A stretch of 64,000 bases of DNA from CAXBCP01 sp963974055 (GCA_963974055.1 CAXBCP010000006.1:62001-126000), one strand, 5' to 3'. Shown: positions 42,069 through 51,337, counted from the first letter of the stretch. The notes: a model not told the origin generated them from the letters alone. Translations and numbers: made by a program.

Positions 42069-42689
42069 TCAGGTCCGAAGATTACGCGGATTGGTCGATT
42101 TCGGCCACCCTTTCGTGTACCGGTTGGCGCGCAGGAAATCGTTTTCGGTGTCGAGGTCGAAGGCCAGGCCCGGCCGCATGACGGTCTCGACGGCAAAGCC
42201 GGATTCGATCGCAAGCATGCGATGTAACTCGAAACTGTTCGGCCCGAAGCGAAAAGCAAGCGTGCGGGGTGCGGGAACGCTCAGTGCATTGGTGCCGAGG
42301 CCGCGCAGATCCGTGGCAATTCCGATCCCGGTTGTTTCGGCCAGTGCGCGGATATCGTCGGTTGCGAGATCGGGAAGGTCGACCGCGAGATAGATTGTTC
42401 GGCCCCCGGGAAGTTGGCAGGCCGCCTCTTCCAGTCCCGGGTTCAGGCCGTCGCCGGATTGATGGAGAAAACGTACGGAAAAACTGGCTGCAATTTCTTC
42501 GACATCGGGATCGGGGCTGACGGCGTACACATCTGCGGTGTCCGCGAAAGCTGTCGCGATGCCAAGCGTGCGTTCCGTGAGGTGCCGGTTGAGTTCCCAT
42601 CGCGCATCGTCGGTCATTGTCTGCGCAAGCCTTGATTTGCCTGCCCGCAGACCCTTGACCGGAACCACGATGGAAATGCCGGCGGTCAT
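42069..42689 (-). CDS. cofC: 2-phospho-L-lactate guanylyltransferase (CofC) of F420 synthesis
   Basis: 206 residues. A nucleotidyl-transferase fold starting IVVPVKGLRAGKSRLA, with the metal-binding LAVDLPDL and a RFGPNSFELH block conserved in CofC. It activates 2-phospholactate (or a related phospho acid) with GTP for attachment to Fo by CofD. The start ATG overlaps the cofD stop (ATGA). Encoded immediately after cofD. Confidence 0.9.
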   Translation of the reverse strand: MTAGISIVVPVKGLRAGKSRLAQTMTDDARWELNRHLTERTLGIATAFADTADVYAVSPDPDVEEIAASFSVRFLHQSGDGLNPGLEEAACQLPGGRTIYLAVDLPDLATDDIRALAETTGIGIATDLRGLGTNALSVPAPRTLAFRFGPNSFELHRMLAIESGFAVETVMRPGLAFDLDTENDFLRANRYTKGWPKSTNPRNLRT

Positions 42690-43633
42690 GCCGGGCGGCG
42701 CAACGTCTGAGCGAATTCGAGAACATCGCGGGCAAGTGTCGCTTTGTCCCGGCCGGTATTCATGACCGTGCCGGTCACGGCGACGTCGATTCCGAGCGCC
42801 CTGATAGCGTCCGCTTCCGTTGCATCTGCTGTATCGATAACCAGCCCTGTAACCAGGTCCCGGTAATGCGCCGCGATTGACGTCGCCGACGGAGTCGCAC
42901 CGAGTTCGGTCATTATTTTTGCGGCAGGGCCCTTGATCGCCCGTCCGCCCACGATGGGCGACACCGCGATCACAGGGACCTTTGAGCGGGTGACGAATTC
43001 GCCGATAGCCGCGATCGCCATGATCGGGGCAATACTTACATAGGGATTCGATGGGCATAGAATAATGCCTTCGACATCGCCGCTTTCGAATGCCCGGGAA
43101 ATTTCCGGCGATGGCGTGGCCTGGGCTGCGCCTCTGAATTCAAAGCCCGTCGCAACGGGCGCGCACTGGCGTTTCACGAAATATTCCTGGAACGGCAGCG
43201 GTCCTTCGGTAGTCTCGACGAACGTCCGGAGGGGATCGTCGGTGGCCGGCAGAATGCGGTGGCGGAGCCCGAGCCGGCCGGCGAAACGGGCTGTCACCTC
43301 TGAGAGCGTCTCGCCTGACTGCAACAGGCGCGTACGCTCGATATGCGTCGCAATATCCCGGTCGCCGAGACGAAACCAGGTTTCTCCGCCCAGTTGTTCG
43401 AGTGCGTCCATAAACTGCCAGGTTTCGCCCCGCAGCCCCCAGCCGGTTTTCGGGTTGGCCATGCCGGCGAGCGTGTAGATAACGGTATCGATATCCGGGC
43501 AGATACGCAGGCCGAGATGGTCGAAATCGTCGCCTGTATTTACCGCGACGATCAGATCATGGGGGGGTAGGACCTGCGCGAGTCCGAGTGCCAGTTTTGC
43601 GCCGCCGACGCCGCCTGCGAGAGCGATGTACAT
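42686..43633 (-). CDS. cofD: 2-phospho-L-lactate transferase (CofD) of F420 synthesis
   Basis: 315 residues. N-terminal ALAGGVGGAKLALGLA and VNTGDDFDHLGLRICPD are CofD signatures. Also CPSNPYVSIAPI and AVSPIVGGRAIKGPAAK. It joins the activated phospho acid to Fo to give F420-0. The coupled order cofE-cofD-cofC with no Fo synthase (fbiC/cofGH) in the window implies that the first steps are elsewhere or Fo is taken up. Confidence 0.94.
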   Translation of the reverse strand: MYIALAGGVGGAKLALGLAQVLPPHDLIVAVNTGDDFDHLGLRICPDIDTVIYTLAGMANPKTGWGLRGETWQFMDALEQLGGETWFRLGDRDIATHIERTRLLQSGETLSEVTARFAGRLGLRHRILPATDDPLRTFVETTEGPLPFQEYFVKRQCAPVATGFEFRGAAQATPSPEISRAFESGDVEGIILCPSNPYVSIAPIMAIAAIGEFVTRSKVPVIAVSPIVGGRAIKGPAAKIMTELGATPSATSIAAHYRDLVTGLVIDTADATEADAIRALGIDVAVTGTVMNTGRDKATLARDVLEFAQTLRRPA

Positions 43634-43639
43634 TTCGGT

Positions 43640-44407
43640 CTACCTGAAAAGATCGGTTTCGGGTGGCCGGACGAGGTCGGCTGCGCGGCCGGAGCCGGCA
43701 ACCCATTCAAGCCCGCGGACAACGACCGCCGGCAGGCTTTCGTCGCCCTGTCCCATCAGCAGGGACGCCGCCGCGGCAATTTCATCGGCGATCGCTATTT
43801 CACTCGATTGCAGAATGTTTCCTTCGCGGTCGCAGGCCCCGCGCCGGTCCTGCAATGCGGCAAGTCCGTAGGCGCCGATGGCCGTTCCGGTGGTTCCAGA
43901 TCGCCACGCCCGTCCCATACTGTCGCTGACGATGACGGCGACGGTGCATCCGGTCAGGGCCTCGATGCTTCCGGCAAGCCGTTCTGCGGACCTGTCGGAA
44001 TCTTCCGGCAACAGCACTGCCGTTTCCGCCTCGCCCGAATTCGACAGATCGATCCCGGCATTAGCGACCACGCATCCGTTTCGATGGCGTGCGATTATCA
44101 GATTTTCCCGTTTGCGGACTATTTCGGTCGATTCCAGCAGGATGAGTTCGACCAGCCTGGGGTCCTTGCCGGTTTCGGCGGCGAGGGCGAGGGCGGCTTC
44201 GCCGGGACACACCTGCTGCAGCCGGACGAGCCTGTTTTCCGATTTCGAGACGATCTTCTGTGCGAAGACGACCACGTCGCCCGGGCACAGCGTTTCGCCG
44301 ATATGCCGAAGCCCGCCGACAAGGGCGGGCGCGAGTTCGTCGCCGGGAAGTATCTCGGGAATTGCATCCGGCGCGATCAGCCGGAGCTGGCGGGAAATAA
44401 CAGACAT
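43640..44407 (-). CDS. cofE: F420-0:gamma-glutamyl ligase (CofE)
   Basis: 255 residues. CofE-like motifs: LCPGDVVVFAQKIVSKSENR, GCVVANAGIDLSN, and SDSMGRAWRSGTTGTAIGAYGL. Adds gamma-linked glutamates to F420-0. The protein is stand-alone, lacking the nitroreductase domain found in mycobacterial FbiB. It is the first gene of the cofEDC operon (7 bp before cofD) and divergent from the histidine kinase gene, with a 135-bp shared regulatory region. Confidence 0.93.
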   Translation of the reverse strand: MSVISRQLRLIAPDAIPEILPGDELAPALVGGLRHIGETLCPGDVVVFAQKIVSKSENRLVRLQQVCPGEAALALAAETGKDPRLVELILLESTEIVRKRENLIIARHRNGCVVANAGIDLSNSGEAETAVLLPEDSDRSAERLAGSIEALTGCTVAVIVSDSMGRAWRSGTTGTAIGAYGLAALQDRRGACDREGNILQSSEIAIADEIAAAASLLMGQGDESLPAVVVRGLEWVAGSGRAADLVRPPETDLFR

Positions 44408-44542
44408 TTTTTTGATCGGTCATGGTTCGTGATCGTGGAAACCGATCCTACCTGTTGTCGCCGAATTTCAACAGGTTGTTGCGGACGTCAAATATGAGAC
44501 AATCGTCTCGAAAGAACTTCGCAATGACGCTAAGTTCGCTGA

Positions 44543-47341
44543 ATGGCGGGGCCTTCGAAAATCACAAGCGATCAGGACAAAAGTAGACAGGAACTGATCG
44601 CCGAACTGGAAAGCCTTCGGGCACAGGTATCGGCCGGGGAGGGCGATACCTTTGCAGGCGAGGTATCTGCGGGCCTCATAGGTGCTGCACTCGACGCGAC
44701 GCCCGCGCTGATTGCCTATGTCGATCGTTCGATGCGGTATCGGTATGTGAACCGGACCTACACGACATGGTTCGGCGTTCCGGCCGGGGAAATCGTCGGA
44801 AAACGTGTTGATGAATTTCTAGATTCCGCAGGTTATGCCGCTGTCTCGGAGGTCGTGACACGGGTGATGAAAGGCGAAACCGTCACCCACCGGAACGTGC
44901 TGGAAGTTGCCGAAGGCAAGAAAAAGTACATCGAGGCGCGTCTGGTTCCCCAGATTGACGATGCGGGAGAGGTCGCAGGTTACTTTTCGATGGCGTTCGA
45001 CATCTCCGACCGGATCGAGGCGGAAGATGCCCTGCGTCTCAGCGAGGAACGTTATCGGAGCCTGGTGGAAATCAGCCCGGATGCCGTATACTTGCACCGT
45101 AACTTCGAACTGGTTTTCGTAAATGCCGCGGGCGCCGACATGTTCGGCGCCGCGGATCCCGAAGAGCTGATCGGTCAGGATCTCAACCGGTTTATCGACC
45201 CGTCCGATCATCCCCTGGCCCGGCAGCGCTATGAAAGCCTGTTGAAGGGGGTGCCGCAGCCGCGACAGGAATTTCTGATGCGGCGATTGGACGGCTCGAA
45301 CTTCCATGTTCGGTCGTCGATGACGCCGATCACGTGGAAGGGCGACGCCGCGGTGATGATCATCGCCCATGACATAACAGAAAGACGGGAAATCGAAGCG
45401 GCGCTGATCAGCGAACGCGCGGCCGCCGAACTGGCCAATGCGCGGTTGCTGAATGCGGTCGGGAGCATTCCCGAAGCATTTGCCGTGTTCAGCGAAGACG
45501 AACGGCTTGAATTTTACAATTCCAATTACGTGGACGATATCTGGAGCCTGATCAGGGACAAGGTGACGCCCGGCGTACGGCTTGAAGATATCGCCCGGGA
45601 ACAGGCCAGTCGCGAACTGGGAGAAAAACCGGACCATCCGGCTGTGGACGATTTCGTTGCAAAGGTACTACATCGTCACAGGGCGCTGCCGGGAACCACG
45701 GAAATGCATCGGCCGGACGGGCGCTGGGTGAAACAGTCCAAGCGCCGAACAGCCGATGGACGTGTTGTCGCGGTATATTCCGATATTTCGGATGCAAAGC
45801 GGCGTGAGGCGAAACTCGAAGAAAGTGAAACGCGGTACAGACTGGTCGTTGAAGGCTCGCCGGACGCTATCATGGTCAGCTCCGATGACGGTATCGTCTA
45901 TGCGAACGAAGCGGCCGTGAGACTGTTCGGCGCGCGCTCCGCAGCGGATCTGATCGGCCGCCAGCGGCGGGAATTCAGGATCGCCGGGGAAGAAGGTCTG
46001 CCCGAAATGCGGGCGAGCCGGCCCGGTGCGGCAGACCAGCGCAGCCAAATCGAATATCAGAAGCGGCGCCGCCTTGACGGTACGGTTGTCGACGTCGACG
46101 TCTCGTCGGTCCGGATTTCCTGGCACGGCGAAAATGCCTTATTGACGACGATGCGCGACGTATCCTCGCGTATACGGGCCCAGGCGGCGCTGGAAGAGAC
46201 AGAACGCCGCCTCGCCGCGGCGGCGGGGAATTTTCCGGGGGCGATCTATCAGCGGGTAATGGATGTGGATGGAAATATATCGTATCCGTTCGTATCGCGG
46301 GGGATAAAGGAAATGATCGGCCTGGAGCCCGAAGAGGTGATGTCTTCCGGCGAGACGTTAATGGAAATCGTGCCCTTCGAAGTCAGGAGCCGTGTCCGCG
46401 AAGCGATGGAGGTATCCGCGCGGGAGATGACGCCGTATGAAATCGAGGCCCCGGCATTTACGCGAAAGGGCCACCGGGTATGGCTTCGGAGTGTCGCGCG
46501 CCCGAGACCGCACGTGGACGGCGGCGTTATCTGGGACGGGGTCTTTCACGACATAACGGAGCGCACTCTGGCCCGGCAGGCGCTTCAGGTGGCGAAGGAC
46601 GAGGCGGAAGCCGCGAACAAGGCCAAGTCGTATTTTCTGGCAAACGTCAGCCATGAATTGAGGACGCCGTTGAATGCGGTGATCGGTTATTCGGAGGTCC
46701 TTCGCGACCAGATATTCGGGCCGATGAATAACGCAAAGTATCGCGAATACAGCAAGGACATCCATGCCAGCGGGACCCATTTGCTCGAACTGATCGAGGA
46801 TATTCTCGATCTGTCGAAAATCGAAACGGGCAATATCGTTATGGAAGAAGGCGAGGTCGATGTGACCTTGATGATCGAAGACACGGTGCGGATTGCGGCT
46901 CCCGCGGTGCAGAACGGCAAATTCAAGGTCGCCGTAGAGATAGCGCCGCATTTTCCGATCGTCAGGGCGGATGAGGTGCGATTGCGGCAAATCCTTCTGA
47001 ACCTGCTGTCGAACGCTTTCAAGTTTACGCCCGGCGGCGGCAGCATCGTGGTGTCGGCGGAAATCAACAGCGCGGGCGAAGCCGAATTCAGGGTGCGGGA
47101 CACCGGTATTGGCATTGCCGCGCCGGATATTCCCCATGTGATGGCGCCGTTCGGCCGTGTGGAACAGTCGGTGGTCGATAACGAACGGGGAACGGGACTG
47201 GGGCTGCCGCTTTCCAAATCGCTTGTCGAAATGCATGGCGGTTCATTCGTTATCGCGAGCGAGCTTGGCACCGGCACGGAAGTTACGTTCACGCTTCCGG
47301 CGCATCGCGTCGTTTTTCGGCATAACCAGGCGATCGGCTGA
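44543..47341 (+). CDS. Multi-PAS sensor histidine kinase
   Basis: 932 residues without an obvious membrane helix, so probably cytoplasmic. After a short coiled-coil (KSRQELIAELESLRAQ) come about five PAS-type domains: residues about 45-165 (YVDRSMRYRYVNRTY), 170-285, 300-420, 425-545 and 550-685. HisKA follows with phosphoacceptor H704 in NVSHELRTPLNAVIG, then the HATPase with N-box LLNLLSNAFKFTPGGG, DTGIGI and GTGLGLPLSKSLVE. No response regulator is adjacent. The start ATG 44543 has no clear Shine-Dalgarno. Signal and target are unknown. Confidence 0.9.
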   Translation: MAGPSKITSDQDKSRQELIAELESLRAQVSAGEGDTFAGEVSAGLIGAALDATPALIAYVDRSMRYRYVNRTYTTWFGVPAGEIVGKRVDEFLDSAGYAAVSEVVTRVMKGETVTHRNVLEVAEGKKKYIEARLVPQIDDAGEVAGYFSMAFDISDRIEAEDALRLSEERYRSLVEISPDAVYLHRNFELVFVNAAGADMFGAADPEELIGQDLNRFIDPSDHPLARQRYESLLKGVPQPRQEFLMRRLDGSNFHVRSSMTPITWKGDAAVMIIAHDITERREIEAALISERAAAELANARLLNAVGSIPEAFAVFSEDERLEFYNSNYVDDIWSLIRDKVTPGVRLEDIAREQASRELGEKPDHPAVDDFVAKVLHRHRALPGTTEMHRPDGRWVKQSKRRTADGRVVAVYSDISDAKRREAKLEESETRYRLVVEGSPDAIMVSSDDGIVYANEAAVRLFGARSAADLIGRQRREFRIAGEEGLPEMRASRPGAADQRSQIEYQKRRRLDGTVVDVDVSSVRISWHGENALLTTMRDVSSRIRAQAALEETERRLAAAAGNFPGAIYQRVMDVDGNISYPFVSRGIKEMIGLEPEEVMSSGETLMEIVPFEVRSRVREAMEVSAREMTPYEIEAPAFTRKGHRVWLRSVARPRPHVDGGVIWDGVFHDITERTLARQALQVAKDEAEAANKAKSYFLANVSHELRTPLNAVIGYSEVLRDQIFGPMNNAKYREYSKDIHASGTHLLELIEDILDLSKIETGNIVMEEGEVDVTLMIEDTVRIAAPAVQNGKFKVAVEIAPHFPIVRADEVRLRQILLNLLSNAFKFTPGGGSIVVSAEINSAGEAEFRVRDTGIGIAAPDIPHVMAPFGRVEQSVVDNERGTGLGLPLSKSLVEMHGGSFVIASELGTGTEVTFTLPAHRVVFRHNQAIG

Positions 47342-47352
47342 AGGGGGAACCT

Positions 47353-47709
47353 GTGGGATCTATATCGAAGCAACCGGATTCATTCGGCGAGCGCCGGGGC
47401 TACCACGATATCGGCGGTGCGCTTCGTCACCGGAAACCGATAGCGGTCGGAAGCGTCGAACCGCCGGATTGGGCGACCTTGACCGATGCTCTGAGGACCG
47501 CACTGGGCGACAGATACAGGCTTCATGAACAGCGCCGAAAGATCGAGGAAATGGGCGAAGCCGTATATGACAGCGTCACCTATTACGAAATCCGGGTTCT
47601 CGCGATGCTCGAAATTGCGGTTGAAAGGGCGTTTCTGACCAGGTCCGAGGTCGAAACCAGGATGAAAGAAATCGAAAAAAGGAGAGATGCAAATGGCGCG
47701 GGATTTTGA
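47353..47709 (+). CDS. Nitrile-hydratase beta-subunit N-terminal-like protein
   Basis: 118 residues, GTG start after GGGGGAA. The sequence has the outline of the alpha-helical N-terminal half of nitrile hydratase beta subunits: YHDIGG near residue 17, PPDWATLTDALRTALGD, the helix HEQRRKIEEMGEAVYDSVTYYE, and ILVEKG-like LEIAVERAFLTRSEVE. The C-terminal SH3-like domain that binds the alpha subunit is missing, so it is not a complete NHase subunit. No alpha subunit (CxxCSC) is seen. It overlaps the start of an isochorismatase-family gene; the two may form one enzyme or accessory pair. Assignment is from motif memory. Confidence 0.62.
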   Translation: MGSISKQPDSFGERRGYHDIGGALRHRKPIAVGSVEPPDWATLTDALRTALGDRYRLHEQRRKIEEMGEAVYDSVTYYEIRVLAMLEIAVERAFLTRSEVETRMKEIEKRRDANGAGF

Positions 47710-48379
47710 GGACCATTGCTGGCGGGATATCGTGTCCGACGAGATTCTGAAGGTTTACGAGCCTTACCACCGCGATCTGTATGTCGGCGACCGTCCGGCC
47801 CTGCTGGCAATCGATCTGTACAATCTGGTGTACCGGGGAGGGGCGAAGGAGCCCCATGAACTTGTCTCGGAATTTCCGAGCAGCTGCGGCCGCTATGCCT
47901 GGGAAGCGATCGAACCGACGAAGCGCCTGTTCGGCGCGGCGCGGGAAGCAGGCATCCCGGTCGTCTATACGACGGCGCCGACGACGTCGACCGTTGTTGC
48001 GACCAACCGGCAGGCCGGGCTCGGGAGCCGGGACGAGGATTACGAGATATTCGGGGAATTTGCGCCCAGGGACGGCGACATCATGATCGTCAAAGAGCGT
48101 GCGAGCGCGTTTTACGGGACGCCGATCCTGCCGGAATTGAACAGGTTGGGGGTCAGCAGCCTGATCGTGTGCGGCGAGAGTACATCGGGATGCGTGCGGG
48201 CATCCGCGGTCGATGCTTATTCGGCCGGATACCATGTCAGCATTGCCGAAGAATGCGTGTTCGACCGGTCGCTGCTGTCGCACAAAATCAATCTGTTCGA
48301 CCTGCACCACAAATATGCCGATGTGCTCGGAACCGACGATATCGTCGCGCATCTGGAGGCAGATCGTAAAGCGGCCTGA
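47693..48379 (+). CDS. Isochorismatase-family amidohydrolase
   Basis: 228 residues from ATG 47693 (AAGGAGAG at about 7 nt; the ATG at 47687 is too close). Triad D41 (LAIDLYN), K134 (IVKERASAF) and C167 (ESTSGCVRASA). The KERASAF and TSGCVRAS contexts match N-carbamoylsarcosine amidase/maleamate amidohydrolase-type enzymes, which release ammonia from small amides. The 5' end overlaps the NHase-beta-like gene by 17 bp, so they are co-translated. A nitrile to amide to acid route would be an attractive but unproven link. Confidence 0.85.
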   Translation: MARDFEDHCWRDIVSDEILKVYEPYHRDLYVGDRPALLAIDLYNLVYRGGAKEPHELVSEFPSSCGRYAWEAIEPTKRLFGAAREAGIPVVYTTAPTTSTVVATNRQAGLGSRDEDYEIFGEFAPRDGDIMIVKERASAFYGTPILPELNRLGVSSLIVCGESTSGCVRASAVDAYSAGYHVSIAEECVFDRSLLSHKINLFDLHHKYADVLGTDDIVAHLEADRKAA

Positions 48380-48416
48380 GCGGGGCAATGTGCCCTGACG
48401 GGGTATCCTTACCGCG

Positions 48417-48791
48417 TCAGACCATGACCGCGACGATCAGGAACGTGCTTGCGACGGCGGCGATTGCGCTGCCCATATTCACCTTGCGATGGATGCGGCG
48501 CGCGCGCTCGCGGCGAAAATCGAGAATGTGCGAGGCCGATTGCGCTGTATTGATGGCCTCACGGCGTTGCTCGCGGCCGCGAAGTTCGTTTTCCAGCAAT
48601 TTGACGCGGGTCCCGATAACGTCGCGGAGTTCCGTATGCGACATGCGGCGGAGCCTGTCGAAGCCAATCATCATCTCGCCGACGAGGCTGTCCTCGGCAA
48701 TCTGGTTTTCCGGCTGATCGTCTTCGTTATTGGCGATCATATCGGCGGGTATCGGGTTGCCCGGAAGGGCGTCGGCGATGGCGGCTTGCAT
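48417..48791 (-). CDS. Small tail-anchored membrane protein under sigma-54 control
   Basis: 124 residues. A soluble acidic N-terminus (1-45), then a long charged helix probably forming a coiled coil (DRLRRMSHTELRDVIGTRVK through RREAINTAQSASHIL), basic RRERARRIHRK and a C-terminal hydrophobic segment (about 105-124) as a single membrane anchor. GGAG lies well placed before ATG 48791. Its promoter is a good sigma-54 match (48829-48843). I recognise no family. Possible roles include membrane stress or flagellar/surface functions, but nothing in the sequence decides this. Confidence 0.7.
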   Translation of the reverse strand: MQAAIADALPGNPIPADMIANNEDDQPENQIAEDSLVGEMMIGFDRLRRMSHTELRDVIGTRVKLLENELRGREQRREAINTAQSASHILDFRRERARRIHRKVNMGSAIAAVASTFLIVAVMV

Positions 48792-48828
48792 TGTCGTCTC
48801 CTTGTCCTGAGAATTCGGATTCTTCGAT

Positions 48829-48844
48829 GCAGGAATCGTGCCAA
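48829..48844 (-). promoter_or_regulatory. Sigma-54 promoter of the tail-anchored protein gene
   Basis: Minus strand TTGGCACGATTCCTGC, GG (48842-48841) and GC (48830-48829) exactly 10 nt apart. The -24 half matches the consensus and -12 has CTGC as in the glnB promoter. Transcription would start near 48817, about 26 nt before the ATG. The PEP-CTERM upstream element is not present at the same distance. Confidence 0.8.
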
Positions 48845-48957
48845 GTGAAATGTCTATATGTATCAGTATCTTATGATAATTCCCGCATATGTTGCCCCGG
48901 GCCGTCGACGAAAAGTGACGGCCCGGCGGCAGATTTTGCCGGATAGAATTCGCTCGG

Positions 48958-49761
48958 TTACTTGCCGTCGAAATGAGGTTCGCGTTTTTCGAGCATTGCC
49001 GTAACCGCTTCGAGATGATCGTCGGTGGTATGGCAGATCGCCTGAAGGGCGGCGCAGTTGTCGAGAAAATCGAACAATCCGGAACTGAGTGATTGGCGCA
49101 GCAGGGATTTGAGCATCCTTGCGGTTACGGGCGGGCGGCCGGCGATCGAGGTCGCAAGTTCCATGACCCGCGGCATCAGGTCGTCCGGGGCGACGCATTC
49201 CAGGGCAAGGCCGATCTCCGCGGCTTCCGCGCCCTCGACGATCCGACCGGTAAAAATCAGTTCTGCGGCCCTTTGCAGGCCGACGCGGCGGGGAACGATC
49301 CAGGCGCCGCCGTCTCCCGGAATGATGCCGACATTGATGAATGTCTCCCCGAACTTTGCCCTGGAGGACGCAATCACGATATCGCAATAGAGCGCAAGGT
49401 CGCAGCCGGCGCCGATGGCGGGGCCCTGAACGGCGGAAATCGACGGGATATCCAGGGTGTAAAGCGCTTTCGGCACTTTCTGGATCCCCTCTATATATCC
49501 CCGGCGCGTCCCGGCGGCACCGCCCCCGAATATGCCCTTCTTGTCCTTCATGTCCTTGATGTTGCCGCCGGCCGAGAACGCGGACCCCTCGGCGGACAGA
49601 ACAAGAACGCGGGCATCTTCGCTGAGTTGCGTCCGTTCAATTGCATCGACGATTTCATCGGTAAAATCCTGTTCCGAAAAGGCGTTCCGGATATCATCGC
49701 GTGCAAGCACCAGATGTGCGATGCCGTTTTCGATGCTAAACCTGATATTGGTGTAATCCAT
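48958..49761 (-). CDS. Enoyl-CoA hydratase/isomerase family protein
   Basis: 267 residues. Crotonase fold: the oxyanion-hole region SAEGSAFSAGGNIKDM, PSISAVQGPAIGAGCDLAL, and GETFINVGIIPGDGG with the Glu of the active-site region. The C-terminal helix region ALQAICHTTDDHLEAVTAMLEK is ordinary. Probably hydrates or isomerises an acyl-CoA; the substrate is unknown. The start ATG 49761 gives the usual short N-terminus. Divergent from the NAD(P)HX repair gene. Confidence 0.9.
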   Translation of the reverse strand: MDYTNIRFSIENGIAHLVLARDDIRNAFSEQDFTDEIVDAIERTQLSEDARVLVLSAEGSAFSAGGNIKDMKDKKGIFGGGAAGTRRGYIEGIQKVPKALYTLDIPSISAVQGPAIGAGCDLALYCDIVIASSRAKFGETFINVGIIPGDGGAWIVPRRVGLQRAAELIFTGRIVEGAEAAEIGLALECVAPDDLMPRVMELATSIAGRPPVTARMLKSLLRQSLSSGLFDFLDNCAALQAICHTTDDHLEAVTAMLEKREPHFDGK

Positions 49762-49852
49762 GGTGACGATCCCTTTATTTATTCGATACCCCCGCGGATA
49801 GGGGGGAGGCATGATTGTGTCAAGCAGGGCCGGACGCGGAAAGAGAACTGGA

Positions 49853-51337
49853 ATGGGAATTGAGAAACACCGGCAACTGCTGACGGTGGATCAGATGTAT
49901 GCCGCCGATCGCGCCGCGGTTGCCGCCGGGGTGTCGGCGGAACGGCTGATGGAGGCGGCAGGCAGGGCCGTCGCCACCGAAATCCGCAGACGCTGGGCAA
50001 GCCGTAACACGATCGTTATATGCGGCCCCGGTAATAACGGCGGCGACGGCTTCGTGATCGCAAGGCTTCTGAAGGAGGCCGGCTGGCCGGTGACGCTTGC
50101 GTTGTTGGGCGACCGCGACGCGCTTTCGGGGGAAGCCCGCCTTAACGCGGACAGGTGGCCGGGGGCAATTGAGCCGCTCTCTCCAGCGATCCTCGACGGG
50201 GCGGAATTGTGTGTCGACGCGCTGTTCGGCGCCGGGCTCAGCCGTCCGCTGGACGGCGTCGCACTGGACGTCGTGGTCCGGATGGCGGAGACGGGGATAC
50301 CCTGTGTCGCCGTCGATATCCCGAGCGGCATACATGGCGATACCGGTGCGGTTCTGGGCGCGGCGGCGACGGCGGTCCTGACAGTCACCTTTTTTCGCCC
50401 GAAACCCGGACACCTGCTGCTGCCCGGCAGGTCCAAGTCGGGCGATGTGGTTGTCGCGGATATCGGTATTCCCGACGAAGTGCTGGACGCTTTGGCGCCC
50501 CGCAATTTCGCGAACGTGCCGGCTTTATGGCTGGACCGTTTTCCATGGCCGCGGGCGGATGACCATAAATATACCCGTGGCCATGCGTTGATTGCCGGCG
50601 GCGTGTCGATGATCGGCGCCGGCCGGCTTGCGTCCTGGGCGGCGCGCCGGGCAGGGGCGGGGCTGGTCACGGTTGCCAGCAGCCCGGATGTGTTGCTGCA
50701 ATATACGGCGGACGCGCCGGGACTGCTGACGCTGCCGTTCCGTACCGCCGACGAATTTTCGGACATTCTTGATGACCGTCGGATGAATGCTGTTCTTGTG
50801 GGCCCGGGCGGGGGGGTGAGCAAAACGACACACGATATCGTTCTGGCGGCGGCGGCAAGACGGAAAACGCTGGTTCTCGACGCGGACGCCCTGACCGTAT
50901 TCGAACCCGCGCCGGAGGAGCTTTATGCTGCCATTGACGGTCTGACCTGCGTGCTTACCCCCCATCAAGGGGAATTTGTGCGCCTGTTCGACGCGACCGG
51001 CGACAAGCTTGCCCGAACCCGGAGAGCGGCGTCTCTGACAAAAGCCGTCGTACTGCTCAAGGGCGCGGACACTGTAATTGCGTCGCCGGACGGGCGCGCC
51101 GCGATCAATTTCAATGCACCGCCGACACTGGCGACGGCGGGCGCAGGGGATGTTCTGGCGGGGACCATTCTCGGCCTGTTGGCGCAGGGAATGCCCGCCT
51201 TCGAAGCGGCCTGCGCGGCGGTTTGGATATCGGGGGATGTTGCGGCGACGTTCGGACCTGGACTTGTCGCCGAGGATATTTATCGGGGAATTCCGGCTTC
51301 CCTTGGGCGGCTCCGGGCGATGGACGGAAAAAATTAA
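49853..51337 (+). CDS. nnr: Bifunctional NAD(P)HX epimerase/dehydratase
   Basis: 494 residues. N-terminal NnrE epimerase domain (about 1-220): LMEAAGRAVATEI, GPGNNGGDGFV at 58-68 and DALFGAGLSRPL. C-terminal NnrD ADP-dependent dehydratase domain: KYTRGHALIAGG, VGPGGGVS, LTPHQGEFVRLF and TAGAGDVLAG. It repairs hydrated NADH/NADPH. ATG 49853 gives the standard N-terminus, although an in-frame ATG at 49811 with a GGGGGGAGG ribosome site is possible. Confidence 0.94.
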   Translation: MGIEKHRQLLTVDQMYAADRAAVAAGVSAERLMEAAGRAVATEIRRRWASRNTIVICGPGNNGGDGFVIARLLKEAGWPVTLALLGDRDALSGEARLNADRWPGAIEPLSPAILDGAELCVDALFGAGLSRPLDGVALDVVVRMAETGIPCVAVDIPSGIHGDTGAVLGAAATAVLTVTFFRPKPGHLLLPGRSKSGDVVVADIGIPDEVLDALAPRNFANVPALWLDRFPWPRADDHKYTRGHALIAGGVSMIGAGRLASWAARRAGAGLVTVASSPDVLLQYTADAPGLLTLPFRTADEFSDILDDRRMNAVLVGPGGGVSKTTHDIVLAAAARRKTLVLDADALTVFEPAPEELYAAIDGLTCVLTPHQGEFVRLFDATGDKLARTRRAASLTKAVVLLKGADTVIASPDGRAAINFNAPPTLATAGAGDVLAGTILGLLAQGMPAFEAACAAVWISGDVAATFGPGLVAEDIYRGIPASLGRLRAMDGKN

